Source of the DNA: Thalassotalea sp. Sam97
Lineage (GTDB): Bacteria > Pseudomonadota > Gammaproteobacteria > Enterobacterales > Alteromonadaceae
NCBI RefSeq assembly: GCF_041379765.1
Contig: NZ_CP166919.1
Location: 930,001 to 994,000 of the forward strand
Reading direction: 5' to 3'
DNA: 64,000 nucleotides
In this document: in pieces, positions 55,713-64,000 of the stretch
Layout of the letters: the number at the start of each line of letters is the position of its first letter
Numbering within the stretch: position 1 is the stretch's first letter
Translations under genes and position numbers: made by a program
The notes under the pieces: model-generated
What the model saw: the letters and a program-made list of their open reading frames with translations, nothing else
Told to the model about the DNA's origin: nothing
The model's database searches: none

Positions 55713-57275
55713 ATGCGTTTAAACATTATTTCCACCGATAGGCTAGGGATCACCCAAGAGATCCTTACGGTGCTCGCAGAGCATGCTTGCGATATTGTTG
55801 CAATGGAGGTGGTGCATAATCATATTTACTTACACCTAAACGAAGAGCAATACGACGACAGTTTATCGGCACAAATATTAGCAATTGATGGTGTTCATGG
55901 TATTGAACCGATATTTTTATTGCCAGGTGAGCGGCAAACGCAACAACTGCAGGCGTTATTTGCAAAAATACCTGAGCCTATCATTGATATAGATAAGCAA
56001 GGGCGAGTTATCAGTGCAAATGAGGCTGCTTTGGCGCAAGTTAATATGGCGCAAACTGAGTTGGTCGGCAAAACGTTACAGCAATTCATTAAACAGCGTT
56101 TACGCATTTATTTAAACGGTCATTCGACGACACAAGAAGTAAACTTTGCTGGCAACGATTATTACGCCGATATCACCCCAGTAAAGTCAGATAACCAAAT
56201 CAATGGCGCTGTGATTATTTTGCGCAGTATTGGCCAAGTTGGTCGTCAGTTAAGTCAATACCAACAAGGAACGCCGTCGGGGCTTAATGCTGTTATTGGT
56301 GAATCCGTTGCTATGTGTGAGCTAAAGCAGCAGTTAAAGCGCTTTGCGAACTTACCTTTTCCAGTGATGTTAACCGGTGAAACAGGCACCGGCAAAGAGC
56401 TTTTAGCAAAAGGCCTGCATGATAGCGGTCAGCGGGCGAGTAAACCGTTTTTGGCGATAAACTGTGCGGCTATGCCCGAGCATTTGCTTGAAGCAGAGTT
56501 GTTTGGCTATGCACCAGGAGCATTTACCGATGCAAAGCGCGGTGGCAAGCCGGGATTGTTAGAGCTTGCCGATGGCGGTAGTGTATTTCTTGATGAGATC
56601 GCTGAAATGACACCGCAGTTGCAAGCAAAGTTGCTTCGTTTTTTACAAGATTTAAGATTACGTCGTTTGGGTGATGTCAAAGATAAAAAAGTTGATGTGC
56701 GTATTATTAGTGCTACCCATCAGGATTTACCAAGCTTGGTTGATAAAGGCATATTTCGCCAAGATTTGTTGTATCGCTTGAATGTTTTACAGCTGTCGTT
56801 ACCGCCGCTAAGGCAACGAGGGCAAGATATTGAGTTGTTGATTGAACACTTCTTAAATAATGCCGCAATACAAGTTAACCGCCCGACTATGACATTGTCT
56901 GAGCAAGCTATGGAGCAACTTTTATGCTACCAATGGCCGGGTAATATACGGCAATTACAAAATGTGATTTATCATATCGCTGCGACGACAGACAGTCAGA
57001 TTGTTGAATATATTCCAAGTCAAGTATTAGGGGCCCAGGATCAGCCTTTAACCAAGGTATCATCGGCCAGTTTAGAAACGGCTGACAATATCAGTAATCA
57101 AGACATAGATAAGATAAACAGCTGGCAACAAGCGCAACAAGATTTTGAGCGAAATTTACTTACCAAGCTATACCCCTTATATCCGAGTACAAGAAAGCTT
57201 GCACAGCGTTTAAATGTTTCTCACAATACCATTGCGATAAAATTGCGTGCTTATGATATACAGCCGTCACGCTAA
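55713..57275 (+). CDS. tyrR: Transcriptional regulator TyrR
   Basis: TyrR senses aromatic amino acids and controls their synthesis, uptake and breakdown. The 520 residues have an ACT domain (1-70, MRLNIISTDRLGITQEIL), a PAS domain (about 80-175), an AAA+ domain with Walker A GETGTGKE (222-229) and Walker B SVFLDE (290-295), and a C-terminal helix-turn-helix (TRKLAQRLNVSHNTIAIKL). The sigma-54 contact loop is GAFTDA (269-274) in place of GAFTGA, as expected for TyrR, which acts on sigma-70 promoters. An FAH-family gene follows. Confidence 0.95.
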   Translation: MRLNIISTDRLGITQEILTVLAEHACDIVAMEVVHNHIYLHLNEEQYDDSLSAQILAIDGVHGIEPIFLLPGERQTQQLQALFAKIPEPIIDIDKQGRVISANEAALAQVNMAQTELVGKTLQQFIKQRLRIYLNGHSTTQEVNFAGNDYYADITPVKSDNQINGAVIILRSIGQVGRQLSQYQQGTPSGLNAVIGESVAMCELKQQLKRFANLPFPVMLTGETGTGKELLAKGLHDSGQRASKPFLAINCAAMPEHLLEAELFGYAPGAFTDAKRGGKPGLLELADGGSVFLDEIAEMTPQLQAKLLRFLQDLRLRRLGDVKDKKVDVRIISATHQDLPSLVDKGIFRQDLLYRLNVLQLSLPPLRQRGQDIELLIEHFLNNAAIQVNRPTMTLSEQAMEQLLCYQWPGNIRQLQNVIYHIAATTDSQIVEYIPSQVLGAQDQPLTKVSSASLETADNISNQDIDKINSWQQAQQDFERNLLTKLYPLYPSTRKLAQRLNVSHNTIAIKLRAYDIQPSR

Positions 57276-57356
57276 TTTGAGTCCGCTAATCTTATTTGCG
57301 CGATTAAGTTAAATCGAGTAATGTCGCTTCGTTAAAAATAAATACAAGAGAATAAC

Positions 57357-57968
57357 ATGCAGTCTATTTGTGTTAATAATCAAAGTGTTACCCCATCAAA
57401 AATAGTTTGTGTGGGTCGTAATTACGTCGAACATATCCAAGAGTTAAATAATGAAATACCTGAGCAAATGGTGGTATTTAACAAGCCAAATTCATCTTTG
57501 AGCCATGAGCTTAATAGTGTCCACGGTGAACCACTACATTACGAGGCCGAGCTATGTTTTGTATACCAGCAAGGTCGATTTTCAGCTGTCGGCTTAGGAC
57601 TTGATTTAACCAAGCGTCAATTACAAAGTCAGCTAAAAAGTAAGGGCTTACCTTGGGAGCGAGCTAAGGCATTCGATGGCTCAGCCGTGTTTAGTGACTT
57701 TGTTGCTATAGAGCAAATAGAGCCAAGTTTGCGTTTAGAGTTATGGATTGATGAGCAATTAGTGCAAAGCGGTGGCATTAAGCTAATGATGTACAAGCCC
57801 GATGATATTTTAGCGCAACTGCAATCATACACTACCTTAGTTGACGGCGATGTGGTGATGACGGGTACCCCAAAAGGAGTTGGAGAAATAAACGCGGGCA
57901 GCCGTTTTGTTGGCAAAGTATTTGTTGGTGAGCAACAACTGATTGAGCACGCTTGGCTAGCCATTTAA
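57357..57968 (+). CDS. Fumarylacetoacetate hydrolase family protein
   Basis: The 203-residue protein is a single FAH domain of the YcgM type, which hydrolyses or decarboxylates 2-oxo-acid-like compounds. It starts at the family core (SKIVCVGRNYVEHIQELNN). Metal ligands are in HYEAELCFVY, and KAFDGSAVFSDFV and VMTGTPKGVGEI complete the signature. The neighbouring tyrR may be coincidental or may reflect a role in aromatic catabolism. It is 81 nt downstream of tyrR and may be co-transcribed. Confidence 0.87.
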   Translation: MQSICVNNQSVTPSKIVCVGRNYVEHIQELNNEIPEQMVVFNKPNSSLSHELNSVHGEPLHYEAELCFVYQQGRFSAVGLGLDLTKRQLQSQLKSKGLPWERAKAFDGSAVFSDFVAIEQIEPSLRLELWIDEQLVQSGGIKLMMYKPDDILAQLQSYTTLVDGDVVMTGTPKGVGEINAGSRFVGKVFVGEQQLIEHAWLAI

Positions 57969-58087
57969 TTTGTCAAGCATGTGGGAGCTCATCGTGATAA
58001 GGCTTAGTTGTTGCTCGCTTAGTTTTAGGGATTTATTTTTATTCGCTTAGCTTTAGCAGCTGATGCTCATTGCTTCGCTGTACCAGC

Positions 58088-58423
58088 TTAGCCACCAATA
58101 AATTTAACCTTAAAATCATGTTTTTCAAGAACTTGTTTAATCACGTCTCGTTTGTCACCTTGGATTTCAATGGTTTCACCAACGACAGTACCGCCAGTGC
58201 CACAGGTTTGCTTTAGTTTTTTGGCCAGAGCTTTAAGCTCTTTGGGCTCTAATCCTAAGCCAGTAATGGTAACGACGCCCTTACCCTTACGGCCTTTGGT
58301 TTCGCGACGAACATAAGCAAAGCCATCACTAGGGGTGACTTCAGCGGCCTTTGGTTCTTCTTTAATACGTCCCTTGTCGGTGGAGTAGACAAGTTGAGAT
58401 AATTGGTCTTGTAATGATGGCAT
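58088..58423 (-). CDS. yciH: SUI1/YciH family translation factor
   Basis: This 111-residue protein resembles archaeal and eukaryotic eIF1. It has a flexible N-terminal tail and a SUI1 domain with GKGVVTITGLGLEPKELKALAK, CGTGGTVVGETIEIQGD and KVKFIGG at the end. In E. coli YciH has been linked to inhibiting translation initiation under stress. It starts MPSLQDQLSQLVYSTDKGRI, the usual bacterial form. It is transcribed alone on the minus strand. Confidence 0.93.
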   Translation of the reverse strand: MPSLQDQLSQLVYSTDKGRIKEEPKAAEVTPSDGFAYVRRETKGRKGKGVVTITGLGLEPKELKALAKKLKQTCGTGGTVVGETIEIQGDKRDVIKQVLEKHDFKVKFIGG

Positions 58424-58483
58424 AACGTGTGCACTGCAATAAAAATATAATGCGTTATTGTATCGCTAGTGTTCTGGAAAAAC

Positions 58484-58511
58484 AAAAAAGCCGATATTAA
58501 TATCGGCTTTT
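58484..58511. terminator. Terminator, probably the original etfBA terminator
   Basis: AAAAGCCGATATT / AATATCGGCTTTT is a perfect 26-bp palindrome with A and T runs. Without the IS4 insertion it would lie about 80 bases after the etfA stop on the minus strand. The insertion at 58590-60017 now separates the two. Confidence 0.8.
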
Positions 58512-58577
58512 ACATTTGTATTATTACTTAAATGTGGCTTAGATTTGGCGTAGGTCGTTAACGCCAATAAAAAGACT

Positions 58578-58589
58578 GTGCCTTATAGT
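58578..58589. repeat. Target-site duplication, left of IS4 copy 2
   Basis: GTGCCTTATAGT is repeated exactly at 60018-60029. Confidence 0.9.
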
Positions 58590-60017
58590 TAATGCCGTTC
58601 ACTTAAGGTGAGCGGCATTGTTTTTTCTAGGATAACGACTAGGTCGTTTTTTTACACTCCTTGGGAATGTTCTTTGTCTTCTCGGTTCTAATATGAGGCT
58701 TCCAGCCATACTATAGAAGCTTTTAAGGTGCTGTGGAACTGCGCCTGGCGATGAGTAAGGAAGACCGACTAGCAATCTCATAATATGAGCAAGCGCGCCA
58801 TTAAAGCTGAGCTGATACGGTAAATAGTCGCCTTTGAGACTGTAGCACATCTGGACCATTTGATACCGAATGAGGTTATAGGTTAACAGTACGCCCCAGA
58901 GCTCCTGTTTGACGAGTTCGGGTAGACGACTTCTCAATGTCAATCTGTTGCCAAGCATATATTGCTTCTGCTCCCTGTAGCCAAGTTCAATTTCCCATCG
59001 ATGACTATATAAATCGGCTATGTCCGCACTAGGATAGCGCATAGGGTCAACCATGGATGTAAGCACATCATATTGCTTTCCCTTTACCGTTCTGGATATC
59101 AGTCGGACAATAAGCTCTTTTGGTAACTCAGGAAATAGTTTTCTCGCTCGGGGATTGCTTGTCAGTTTGATAAGCTTATCCTGACGACCTAACTTACGTA
59201 TAACTTCATATTGAGTATTCTTTTTTAACGGTATAAGCCAATGGCGTTCAGTCCCCGTTGTTTGCCATTTGTGCAGCAAGCCAAGCGAGTAAAAACCACG
59301 GTCAAATAGGGTCAGACTATTATCTGGTGTCGTTTCAATTAATTGCTGGGCCAGTACCATTTCATTCACGCTATAACAATCAAATGCGCTGCCGGTAATT
59401 AAATGACTGCTTAATTCCATTTGGCAGACCATACGTACTTGTGGATACTGGGTTTCAAGACCATCACGGTTAGTTGGCTTAAGGAAGGATTCATTATTCT
59501 GTGGCGTATCTTCTGTCCGCCAAACTACCCCGTCTACGCCTAACAACGTTAGCCCATTCCACGTCGGTAATTTTGCATGTTCATACCAATGACGTCCCGT
59601 ACATTCAAACAAAGCTTTGGCAGCCGCCTCTCCTAAATCCTTTCGACGTTGAGTGAGCGCGCTTGGAGCAACAAAAGGCTTACCTTCTCTATCAACAATA
59701 TCAAGCATGTTTACTACATCTGCCATAGACTTGTCGTTATAAATAGCCATACCGACAAGTAACCATGCCATAGATTCTAAAGTTAACTTTCGCTTTCTCA
59801 GCGTCACAGTATCCGAAAGCTGATAGGCCTCTTCGATGAGTTTTAACGGCAGCATGTCTGCCAATGTTTCAACTTGATTGGGCTTGAAGTTGTTGATGAT
59901 GTCTAGAGCCTGAGATACGTGCATAAAAAAATCCGATAAACGATGTTTATCGGATTTTTACATACTGTGCGGATCGTTCAACTGATCCTTTTAATAATGC
60001 CTAACTGATCGGCATTA
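58590..60017 (-). mobile_element. IS4-family insertion sequence, copy 2 (1428 bp)
   Basis: It is the same length as copy 1 (36612-38039) and its first 100 and last 40 bases are identical to it. Orientation is opposite. It is flanked by a 12-bp direct duplication that matches on both sides, so it inserted independently. It lies between the etfA end and the original etf terminator. A hairpin at 59927-59959 precedes its transposase. Confidence 0.95.
58599..59924 (-). CDS. IS4-family transposase (copy 2)
   Basis: This intact 441-residue DDE transposase is identical to the copy 1 protein except for Leu in KQYMLGN, where copy 1 has Phe (CTT against TTT). The near-identity points to recent transposition. 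It reads in the same direction as etfBA, whose transcripts would run into the element. The 15-bp hairpin one base before the ATG should limit expression from such read-through. Confidence 0.95.
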   Translation of the reverse strand: MHVSQALDIINNFKPNQVETLADMLPLKLIEEAYQLSDTVTLRKRKLTLESMAWLLVGMAIYNDKSMADVVNMLDIVDREGKPFVAPSALTQRRKDLGEAAAKALFECTGRHWYEHAKLPTWNGLTLLGVDGVVWRTEDTPQNNESFLKPTNRDGLETQYPQVRMVCQMELSSHLITGSAFDCYSVNEMVLAQQLIETTPDNSLTLFDRGFYSLGLLHKWQTTGTERHWLIPLKKNTQYEVIRKLGRQDKLIKLTSNPRARKLFPELPKELIVRLISRTVKGKQYDVLTSMVDPMRYPSADIADLYSHRWEIELGYREQKQYMLGNRLTLRSRLPELVKQELWGVLLTYNLIRYQMVQMCYSLKGDYLPYQLSFNGALAHIMRLLVGLPYSSPGAVPQHLKSFYSMAGSLILEPRRQRTFPRSVKKRPSRYPRKNNAAHLK

Positions 60018-60029
60018 GTGCCTTATAGT
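60018..60029. repeat. Target-site duplication, right of IS4 copy 2, containing the etfA stop
   Basis: GTGCCTTATAGT repeats 58578-58589. On the minus strand it includes the etfA stop codon TAA (60023-60025) and its preceding bases. Confidence 0.9.
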
Positions 60030-60949
60030 GCTTTTTCCAACTCAGGAAGTGCGTCAAATAAATCGGCAACTAAACCATAATCAGCAACTTGGAAAATAGG
60101 TGCTTCTTCATCTTTGTTGATAGCAACAATGACTTTTGAGTCTTTCATACCTGCCAAGTGTTGAATAGCACCAGAAATACCAACAGCAATGTATAAGTCT
60201 GGGGCAACGATTTTACCCGTTTGGCCAACTTGCATGTCGTTTGGTACAAAGCCAGCATCAACAGCGGCTCGAGACGCGCCAATCGCTGCGCCAAGCTTAT
60301 CGGCAATGCCATCTAGTAATTGGAAGTTTTCGCCATTTTGCATACCGCGACCACCAGAGATAACCACGCTTGCAGCGCCTAAATCCGGACGTTCTGACTC
60401 GGTAAGCTCTGCACCAACGAAGCTTGAAATACCAGCGTCTTTGGCGATAGCTAACGTAACCAGCTCAGCGTTACCGGTTAGTTCAACCGCATCAAATGCT
60501 GTTGCGCGAACCGTGATAACTTTAGTGCTATCGTGTGATTGTACTGTTGCGATCGCATTACCTGCATAGATAGGGCGAACAAAAGTGTCTGCACTTTCTA
60601 CAGCGATGATGTCTGAAATTTGCGCAACATCTAATAACGCGGCAACACGTGGCATAAAGTTTTTACCCGTGGTTGAAGCAGGCGTTAAAATGTGTGAATA
60701 ATCTGACGCAATGTCGGTCACTAACAAAGAGATATTTTCAGCTAACTGATGTTCGTAAGCGACATCATCTGCAACAAGTACTTTGTTAACACCAGCTGCT
60801 TTGGCTGCTTGCTCTGCAACATCGTTACAGTTGTAACCAGCGACCAGTAGATCAATAGAATCACCAATCGCAGCTGCCGCAGCGATGGTTTTTAAGCTCT
60901 CAGATTTTAAGCTTACATTATCGTGTTCAGCAATAACTAGAATAGACAT
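60023..60949 (-). CDS. etfA: Electron transfer flavoprotein alpha subunit
   Basis: EtfA binds FAD and with EtfB takes electrons from acyl-CoA dehydrogenases. The 308 residues have an N-terminal Rossmann-like domain and a C-terminal FAD domain. The latter holds [39 protein letters not shown] and [17 protein letters not shown]. Its ATG shares one base with the etfB stop (TAATG), so translation is coupled. An IS4 copy is inserted right at its 3' end, yet the reading frame and stop are intact because the stop lies in the target duplication. Confidence 0.97.
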   Translation of the reverse strand: MSILVIAEHDNVSLKSESLKTIAAAAAIGDSIDLLVAGYNCNDVAEQAAKAAGVNKVLVADDVAYEHQLAENISLLVTDIASDYSHILTPASTTGKNFMPRVAALLDVAQISDIIAVESADTFVRPIYAGNAIATVQSHDSTKVITVRATAFDAVELTGNAELVTLAIAKDAGISSFVGAELTESERPDLGAASVVISGGRGMQNGENFQLLDGIADKLGAAIGASRAAVDAGFVPNDMQVGQTGKIVAPDLYIAVGISGAIQHLAGMKDSKVIVAINKDEEAPIFQVADYGLVADLFDALPELEKAL

Positions 60950-61698
60950 TAGATCACCTTCGCTTCAGTTTTAAGTTTTTCTACCAACTCGGCTACGCTA
61001 TCAACAATGATGCCTGCTTGGCGCTCTGCTGGCGGGGTCACTTTAAGTAACGTCGCGCGTGGGCTTAAATCGATGCCAAAATCAGCAGCACTCTTAACAT
61101 CTAGTGGCTTGCGCTTTGCCTTCATGATATTTGGCAGTGATGCGTAACGAGGTTCGTTTAAGCGAAGATCGGTGGTGATGATAGCAGGTAAAGACAGTGA
61201 TACGGTTTGTAGACCACCATCAATTTCACGAGTAACGGCAACTTTGTCACCGTCAACGGTAACCTTAGATGCGAAGGTACCTTGTGGCATGCCCGTTAAT
61301 GCACCTAGCATTTGACCTGTTTGATTGTTGTCTGAATCGATAGATTGCTTACCTAGTAAGACAATGTCTGGTTGCTCTTCTTCGACGATCTTTTGCAATA
61401 GCTTAGCGACATTAAGTGCATCTAAGTTGGCATCTGTATCGATTTGAATGGCACGATCAGCACCCAGCGCTAGTGCAGTGCGTAGCTGTTCTTGACAGCT
61501 CTTATCACCAATAGATACGGCAATTACTTCGCTTGCGGTGCCTGCTTCTTTTAAGCGAACCGCTTCTTCAACGGCAATTTCACAAAATGGGTTGATGGCC
61601 ATCTTGACATTGGTCAGATCAACATTTGAATTATCTGACTTTACACGTACTTTGACGTTATAGTCGATGACGCGCTTGATAGGTACAAGTACTTTCAT
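60949..61698 (-). CDS. etfB: Electron transfer flavoprotein beta subunit
   Basis: EtfB pairs with EtfA and binds AMP. The 249 residues start [20 protein letters not shown]. They carry [20 protein letters not shown], the [22 protein letters not shown] block and the C-terminal [23 protein letters not shown] signature. It is the first gene of the etfBA operon, divergent from the ETF-ubiquinone oxidoreductase gene that receives its electrons. Confidence 0.97.
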   Translation of the reverse strand: MKVLVPIKRVIDYNVKVRVKSDNSNVDLTNVKMAINPFCEIAVEEAVRLKEAGTASEVIAVSIGDKSCQEQLRTALALGADRAIQIDTDANLDALNVAKLLQKIVEEEQPDIVLLGKQSIDSDNNQTGQMLGALTGMPQGTFASKVTVDGDKVAVTREIDGGLQTVSLSLPAIITTDLRLNEPRYASLPNIMKAKRKPLDVKSAADFGIDLSPRATLLKVTPPAERQAGIIVDSVAELVEKLKTEAKVI

Positions 61699-61798
61699 AG
61701 CTACCTCGTTATATATCCCTATAGGGGAAGTCTTGTTGTGTTTTTTATTATGAGAATATGTTGTGTATCTTATTTATTAAACGATTAAAGGGTGATAG

Positions 61799-61814
61799 TC
61801 AAACAAGTGTTTGA
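61799..61814. promoter_or_regulatory. Palindromic operator candidate (PsrA-like) between etfBA and ETF-QO
   Basis: TCAAACA-AG-TGTTTGA is a perfect 7-bp inverted repeat with a 2-nt spacer. It resembles the CAAAC/GTTTG half-sites recognised by PsrA, a fatty-acid-responsive repressor that controls etf and fad genes in several gammaproteobacteria. It lies between divergent etf genes, 101 nt from etfB and 226 nt from ETF-QO. The rest of the 61699-62039 gap shows nothing else clear. Confidence 0.5.
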
Positions 61815-62039
61815 AGTAATCGCTTTAATTTTGACCAAAACGTATTCGAAAAGTTGCCGGACAGACTACTAAGTGGTCCTTAAAAGGTCAATGTAAAATT
61901 ATCATAATGTTAATAAATCGCAATTCTAGGGCCGTTTGGGAGTCGCGCAACGTAAATAAAAGTGGTATAACGGATGGCCATTAATAATAAAAGCTCTAAA
62001 AAACTAAAAGAGCTCAGTATTTTAGATTAAGGGGATAGC

Positions 62040-63689
62040 GTGGAACGAGAATCTATGGAATTCGATGTTGTCATTGTTGGCGCCGGTCCATCGGGCTTAT
62101 CGACAGCATGTAAGTTAATGCAATTAGCTCAGCAAAATGAACAAGAGTTAATGGTTTGTGTGGTTGAAAAAGGCTCTGAAGTTGGAGCTCATATCTTGTC
62201 GGGTGCGGTTTTTGAACCGCGTGCCATGAATGAATTATTTCCAAATTGGCAAGAACTTGGCGCACCACTAACGACGCAAGTGACGGGCGATGATATTTAT
62301 TTATTAAAAGATGCCGATGCGGCAACGAAGCTGCCTAACGCGTTGGTGCCGAAAACCATGCACAATGATGGTAATTATATTGTTTCTATGGGCAATGTGT
62401 GTCGTTGGTTAGCAGAGCAAGCTGAAAGCTTGGGCGTTGAAATTTTTCCAGGCTTTCCTGCCCAAGAAGTCATTATTGAAGACGGTAAAGTTGCTGGTGT
62501 GATCACCGGCGATATGGGGCTTGATAAAGATGGCCAACCAAAAGATTCATATATGCCAGGTATGGAGCTGCGCGCGAAATATACTGTTTTTTCCGAAGGT
62601 TGTCGTGGCCATTTAGGTAAGCAATTAATCAACTCATTTGAGCTTGATAAAGACAGCTCGCCACAACACTATGGCCTAGGTTTTAAGGAAATTTGGGACA
62701 TTGATCCCGAAAAACACCAAGAAGGCTTAGTGGTTCACACGGCTGGCTGGCCGTTAGATAAAGATACGACTGGTGGTGGTTATCTATATCATGCTGAAAA
62801 TAATCAAGTGTTTGTGGGTTTAATCATTGACTTAAATTACTCAAATCCTCACCTTAGCCCATTTGATGAATTCCAGCGTTTGAAGCATCACCCTAAATTT
62901 GCTCAATATCTTGAAGGTGGTAAGCGTGTCTCTTATGGTGCACGAGCTATTGCCAAAGGTGGCTTTAATTCACTGCCTAAAATGACTATGCCAGGTGGTC
63001 TATTAGTCGGCTGTGATGCCGGTACCATCAATTTCGCTAAAATTAAAGGCAATCACACGGCGATGAAGTCGGGCATGATTGCCGCAGAATCTGTGTTTGA
63101 AGCACTCGCTTCAGGTTGTGAAGGTGGTCAAGAGCTGACTTCCTTTACCAGCAAATTTAAACAGTCTTGGTTATATGATGAGTTGTATCGTACCCGTAAT
63201 TTCGGGCCAGCGATTCATAAATTAGGCACGATTATGGGCGGGGCATACAATACCTTAGATCAAAACTTCTTTGCAGGTAAGTTACCGTTTAATTTCCGTG
63301 ATGAGAGTCATGATTACGCCCAACTTAAGCCTGCCAGTGAATGTGCAAAAATTGATTACCCTAAACCAGATGGCGTGTTGAGCTTTGATAAATTGAGCAG
63401 TGTATTTCTATCGAATACCAACCATGAAGAAGAGCAACCGTGTCATTTAAAACTTCTTGATACTGAAATCCCAATTAAAGTGAACCTTGATAAATGGGAT
63501 GAACCGGCACAGCGTTACTGTCCGGCCGGTGTCTATGAAGTTACTGAAGATGAACAGGGTGAGCAGCAGTTTGTGATTAATGCACAAAACTGCGTGCACT
63601 GTAAAACATGTGATATTAAAGACCCAAGTCAAAATATTACATGGGTAACGCCTGAGGGTACCGGTGGTCCGAATTACCCGAATATGTAA
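62040..63689 (+). CDS. Electron transfer flavoprotein-ubiquinone oxidoreductase
   Basis: This inner-membrane-associated flavoprotein passes electrons from ETF to ubiquinone. The 549 residues have an FAD-binding DVVIVGAGPSGLSTACKL, VEKGSEVGAHILSGAVFEPRAM and YGARAIAKGGFNSLP. The C-terminal 4Fe-4S cluster site is RYCPAGVYEV then NCVHCKTCDIKDPSQ. The start is GTG at 62040, with AAGGGG 5 nt upstream. The divergent etfBA and the palindrome between them suggest joint control. Confidence 0.96.
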   Translation: MERESMEFDVVIVGAGPSGLSTACKLMQLAQQNEQELMVCVVEKGSEVGAHILSGAVFEPRAMNELFPNWQELGAPLTTQVTGDDIYLLKDADAATKLPNALVPKTMHNDGNYIVSMGNVCRWLAEQAESLGVEIFPGFPAQEVIIEDGKVAGVITGDMGLDKDGQPKDSYMPGMELRAKYTVFSEGCRGHLGKQLINSFELDKDSSPQHYGLGFKEIWDIDPEKHQEGLVVHTAGWPLDKDTTGGGYLYHAENNQVFVGLIIDLNYSNPHLSPFDEFQRLKHHPKFAQYLEGGKRVSYGARAIAKGGFNSLPKMTMPGGLLVGCDAGTINFAKIKGNHTAMKSGMIAAESVFEALASGCEGGQELTSFTSKFKQSWLYDELYRTRNFGPAIHKLGTIMGGAYNTLDQNFFAGKLPFNFRDESHDYAQLKPASECAKIDYPKPDGVLSFDKLSSVFLSNTNHEEEQPCHLKLLDTEIPIKVNLDKWDEPAQRYCPAGVYEVTEDEQGEQQFVINAQNCVHCKTCDIKDPSQNITWVTPEGTGGPNYPNM

Positions 63690-63708
63690 TTGCGCATTGC
63701 TCGCCAAC

Positions 63709-63751
63709 GCGAATAAAAAGCCAGTGACATTGTCACTGGCTTTTTATTCGC
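63709..63751. terminator. Bidirectional terminator (ETF-QO / pdxH)
   Basis: Arms of 21 nt at 63709-63729 and 63731-63751 are perfectly complementary around a tiny loop. The core AAAAAGCCAGTGAC / GTCACTGGCTTTTT gives T runs on both strands. Confidence 0.93.
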
Positions 63752-63762
63752 GCTATCTGTTG

Positions 63763-64000
63763 TTAAGGGTATAAATTAAAATGTTGCCATGCATCGTCTT
63801 GTTTTTGAAAACAGACTCTGTCGTGTAAACGATTGGCGCGCCCTTGCCAAAACTCCATGTATTGAGGACGAATACGAAAGCCTCCCCAAAACTCGGGTAG
63901 TGGCACTTCTTGGGCTGAAAACTGTTCTTTAAATTGTTGCTCGCGCTGTTTTAATTCGTCTCGGCTGTTTAGTCGTTGACTTTGCTTTGACGCCCAGGCA
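63763..64000 (-). CDS. pdxH: Pyridoxamine 5'-phosphate oxidase, C-terminal part
   Basis: PdxH oxidises pyridoxamine or pyridoxine phosphate to PLP using FMN. Only the last 78 residues are in the window; the start lies beyond the right edge. The visible PEFWGGFRIRPQYMEFWQG then RANRLHDRV block is the family signature, with the Arg and His that hold the substrate phosphate. The stop is TAA at 63763-63765. The terminator with ETF-QO lies just downstream. Confidence 0.95.
   Translation of the reverse strand, partial: AWASKQSQRLNSRDELKQREQQFKEQFSAQEVPLPEFWGGFRIRPQYMEFWQGRANRLHDRVCFQKQDDAWQHFNLYP

Noticed and set aside
1..64000. CRISPR arrays, tRNA or rRNA genes, prophage structural genes, replication origin
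   Set aside because: No regularly spaced repeats, no cloverleaf-type sequence with a T-arm, no rRNA-like sequence, no phage head or tail genes and no DnaA-box cluster were seen in the intergenic regions.

Overview
The window looks like chromosomal DNA of a marine gammaproteobacterium of the Alteromonadales, most likely Colwelliaceae (Colwellia/Thalassotalea type). This is inferred from moderate to low GC, conserved gene order (cysS-ppiB-lpxH; epmC-yfcL-mnmC-fabB; yfjD-ypjD next to ffh and rpsP-rimM-trmD-rplS), a GlyGly-CTERM surface protein, TyrR-type regulation and short repeats with TACCAATTACATTAAG-like ends. No database search was possible, so genus is a guess.

Layout. 0-4 kb: end of a DUF885 protein, lpxH-ppiB divergent from cysS, and an Lrp-family regulator. 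4-10.5 kb: EF-P hydroxylase epmC, an ATP-NAD-kinase-like gene, yfcL, a broken acyltransferase-like gene, mnmC and fabB. 10.5-12.8 kb is a decayed pocket: a broken flavin oxidoreductase, a possible integrase remnant, a cytosine-free G/T tract and an orphan membrane protein. 12.8-16.9 kb: pseudouridine synthase, NhaC-type antiporter, gshA. 16.9-18.6 kb: a 265-bp MITE-like repeat, two tandem small-RNA-like units on the minus strand, and a transglycosylase-like lipoprotein. 18.7-24.5 kb: one 1940-residue secreted VWA/Ig-repeat protein with a GlyGly-CTERM tail. 24.8-34.3 kb: yfjD, ypjD, a Cu/Zn-type permease, ffh, two other membrane proteins and rpsP-rimM-trmD-rplS. 34.6-36.5 kb: acs. 36.6-60 kb is bracketed by two near-identical inverted IS4-family copies. 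Between them lie yqfB, aroF-tyrA, a tripartite RND pump, pheA, msrPQ, methionine gamma-lyase, tyrR, an FAH-family hydrolase and yciH. 60-64 kb: etfBA, divergent ETF-ubiquinone oxidoreductase, and the end of pdxH.

Working together. Aromatic amino-acid metabolism is the strongest theme: aroF-tyrA make tyrosine precursors, pheA makes phenylalanine precursor, and tyrR carries three TyrR-box-like palindromes upstream. The best candidate for something new is upstream of aroF: an 18-codon reading frame ending in a tyrosine-rich run (six Tyr in the last nine residues), followed 16 nt later by a small GC hairpin and a U-rich stretch. This has the layout of a tyrosine attenuator. The second candidate is the tandem pair of about 60-nt minus-strand units at 17.5-17.8 kb, which share a TTGAAC element at identical spacing and similar terminator loops. 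A third is a perfect TCAAACA-AG-TGTTTGA palindrome between etfBA and ETF-QO, which fits a PsrA-like fatty-acid regulator site.
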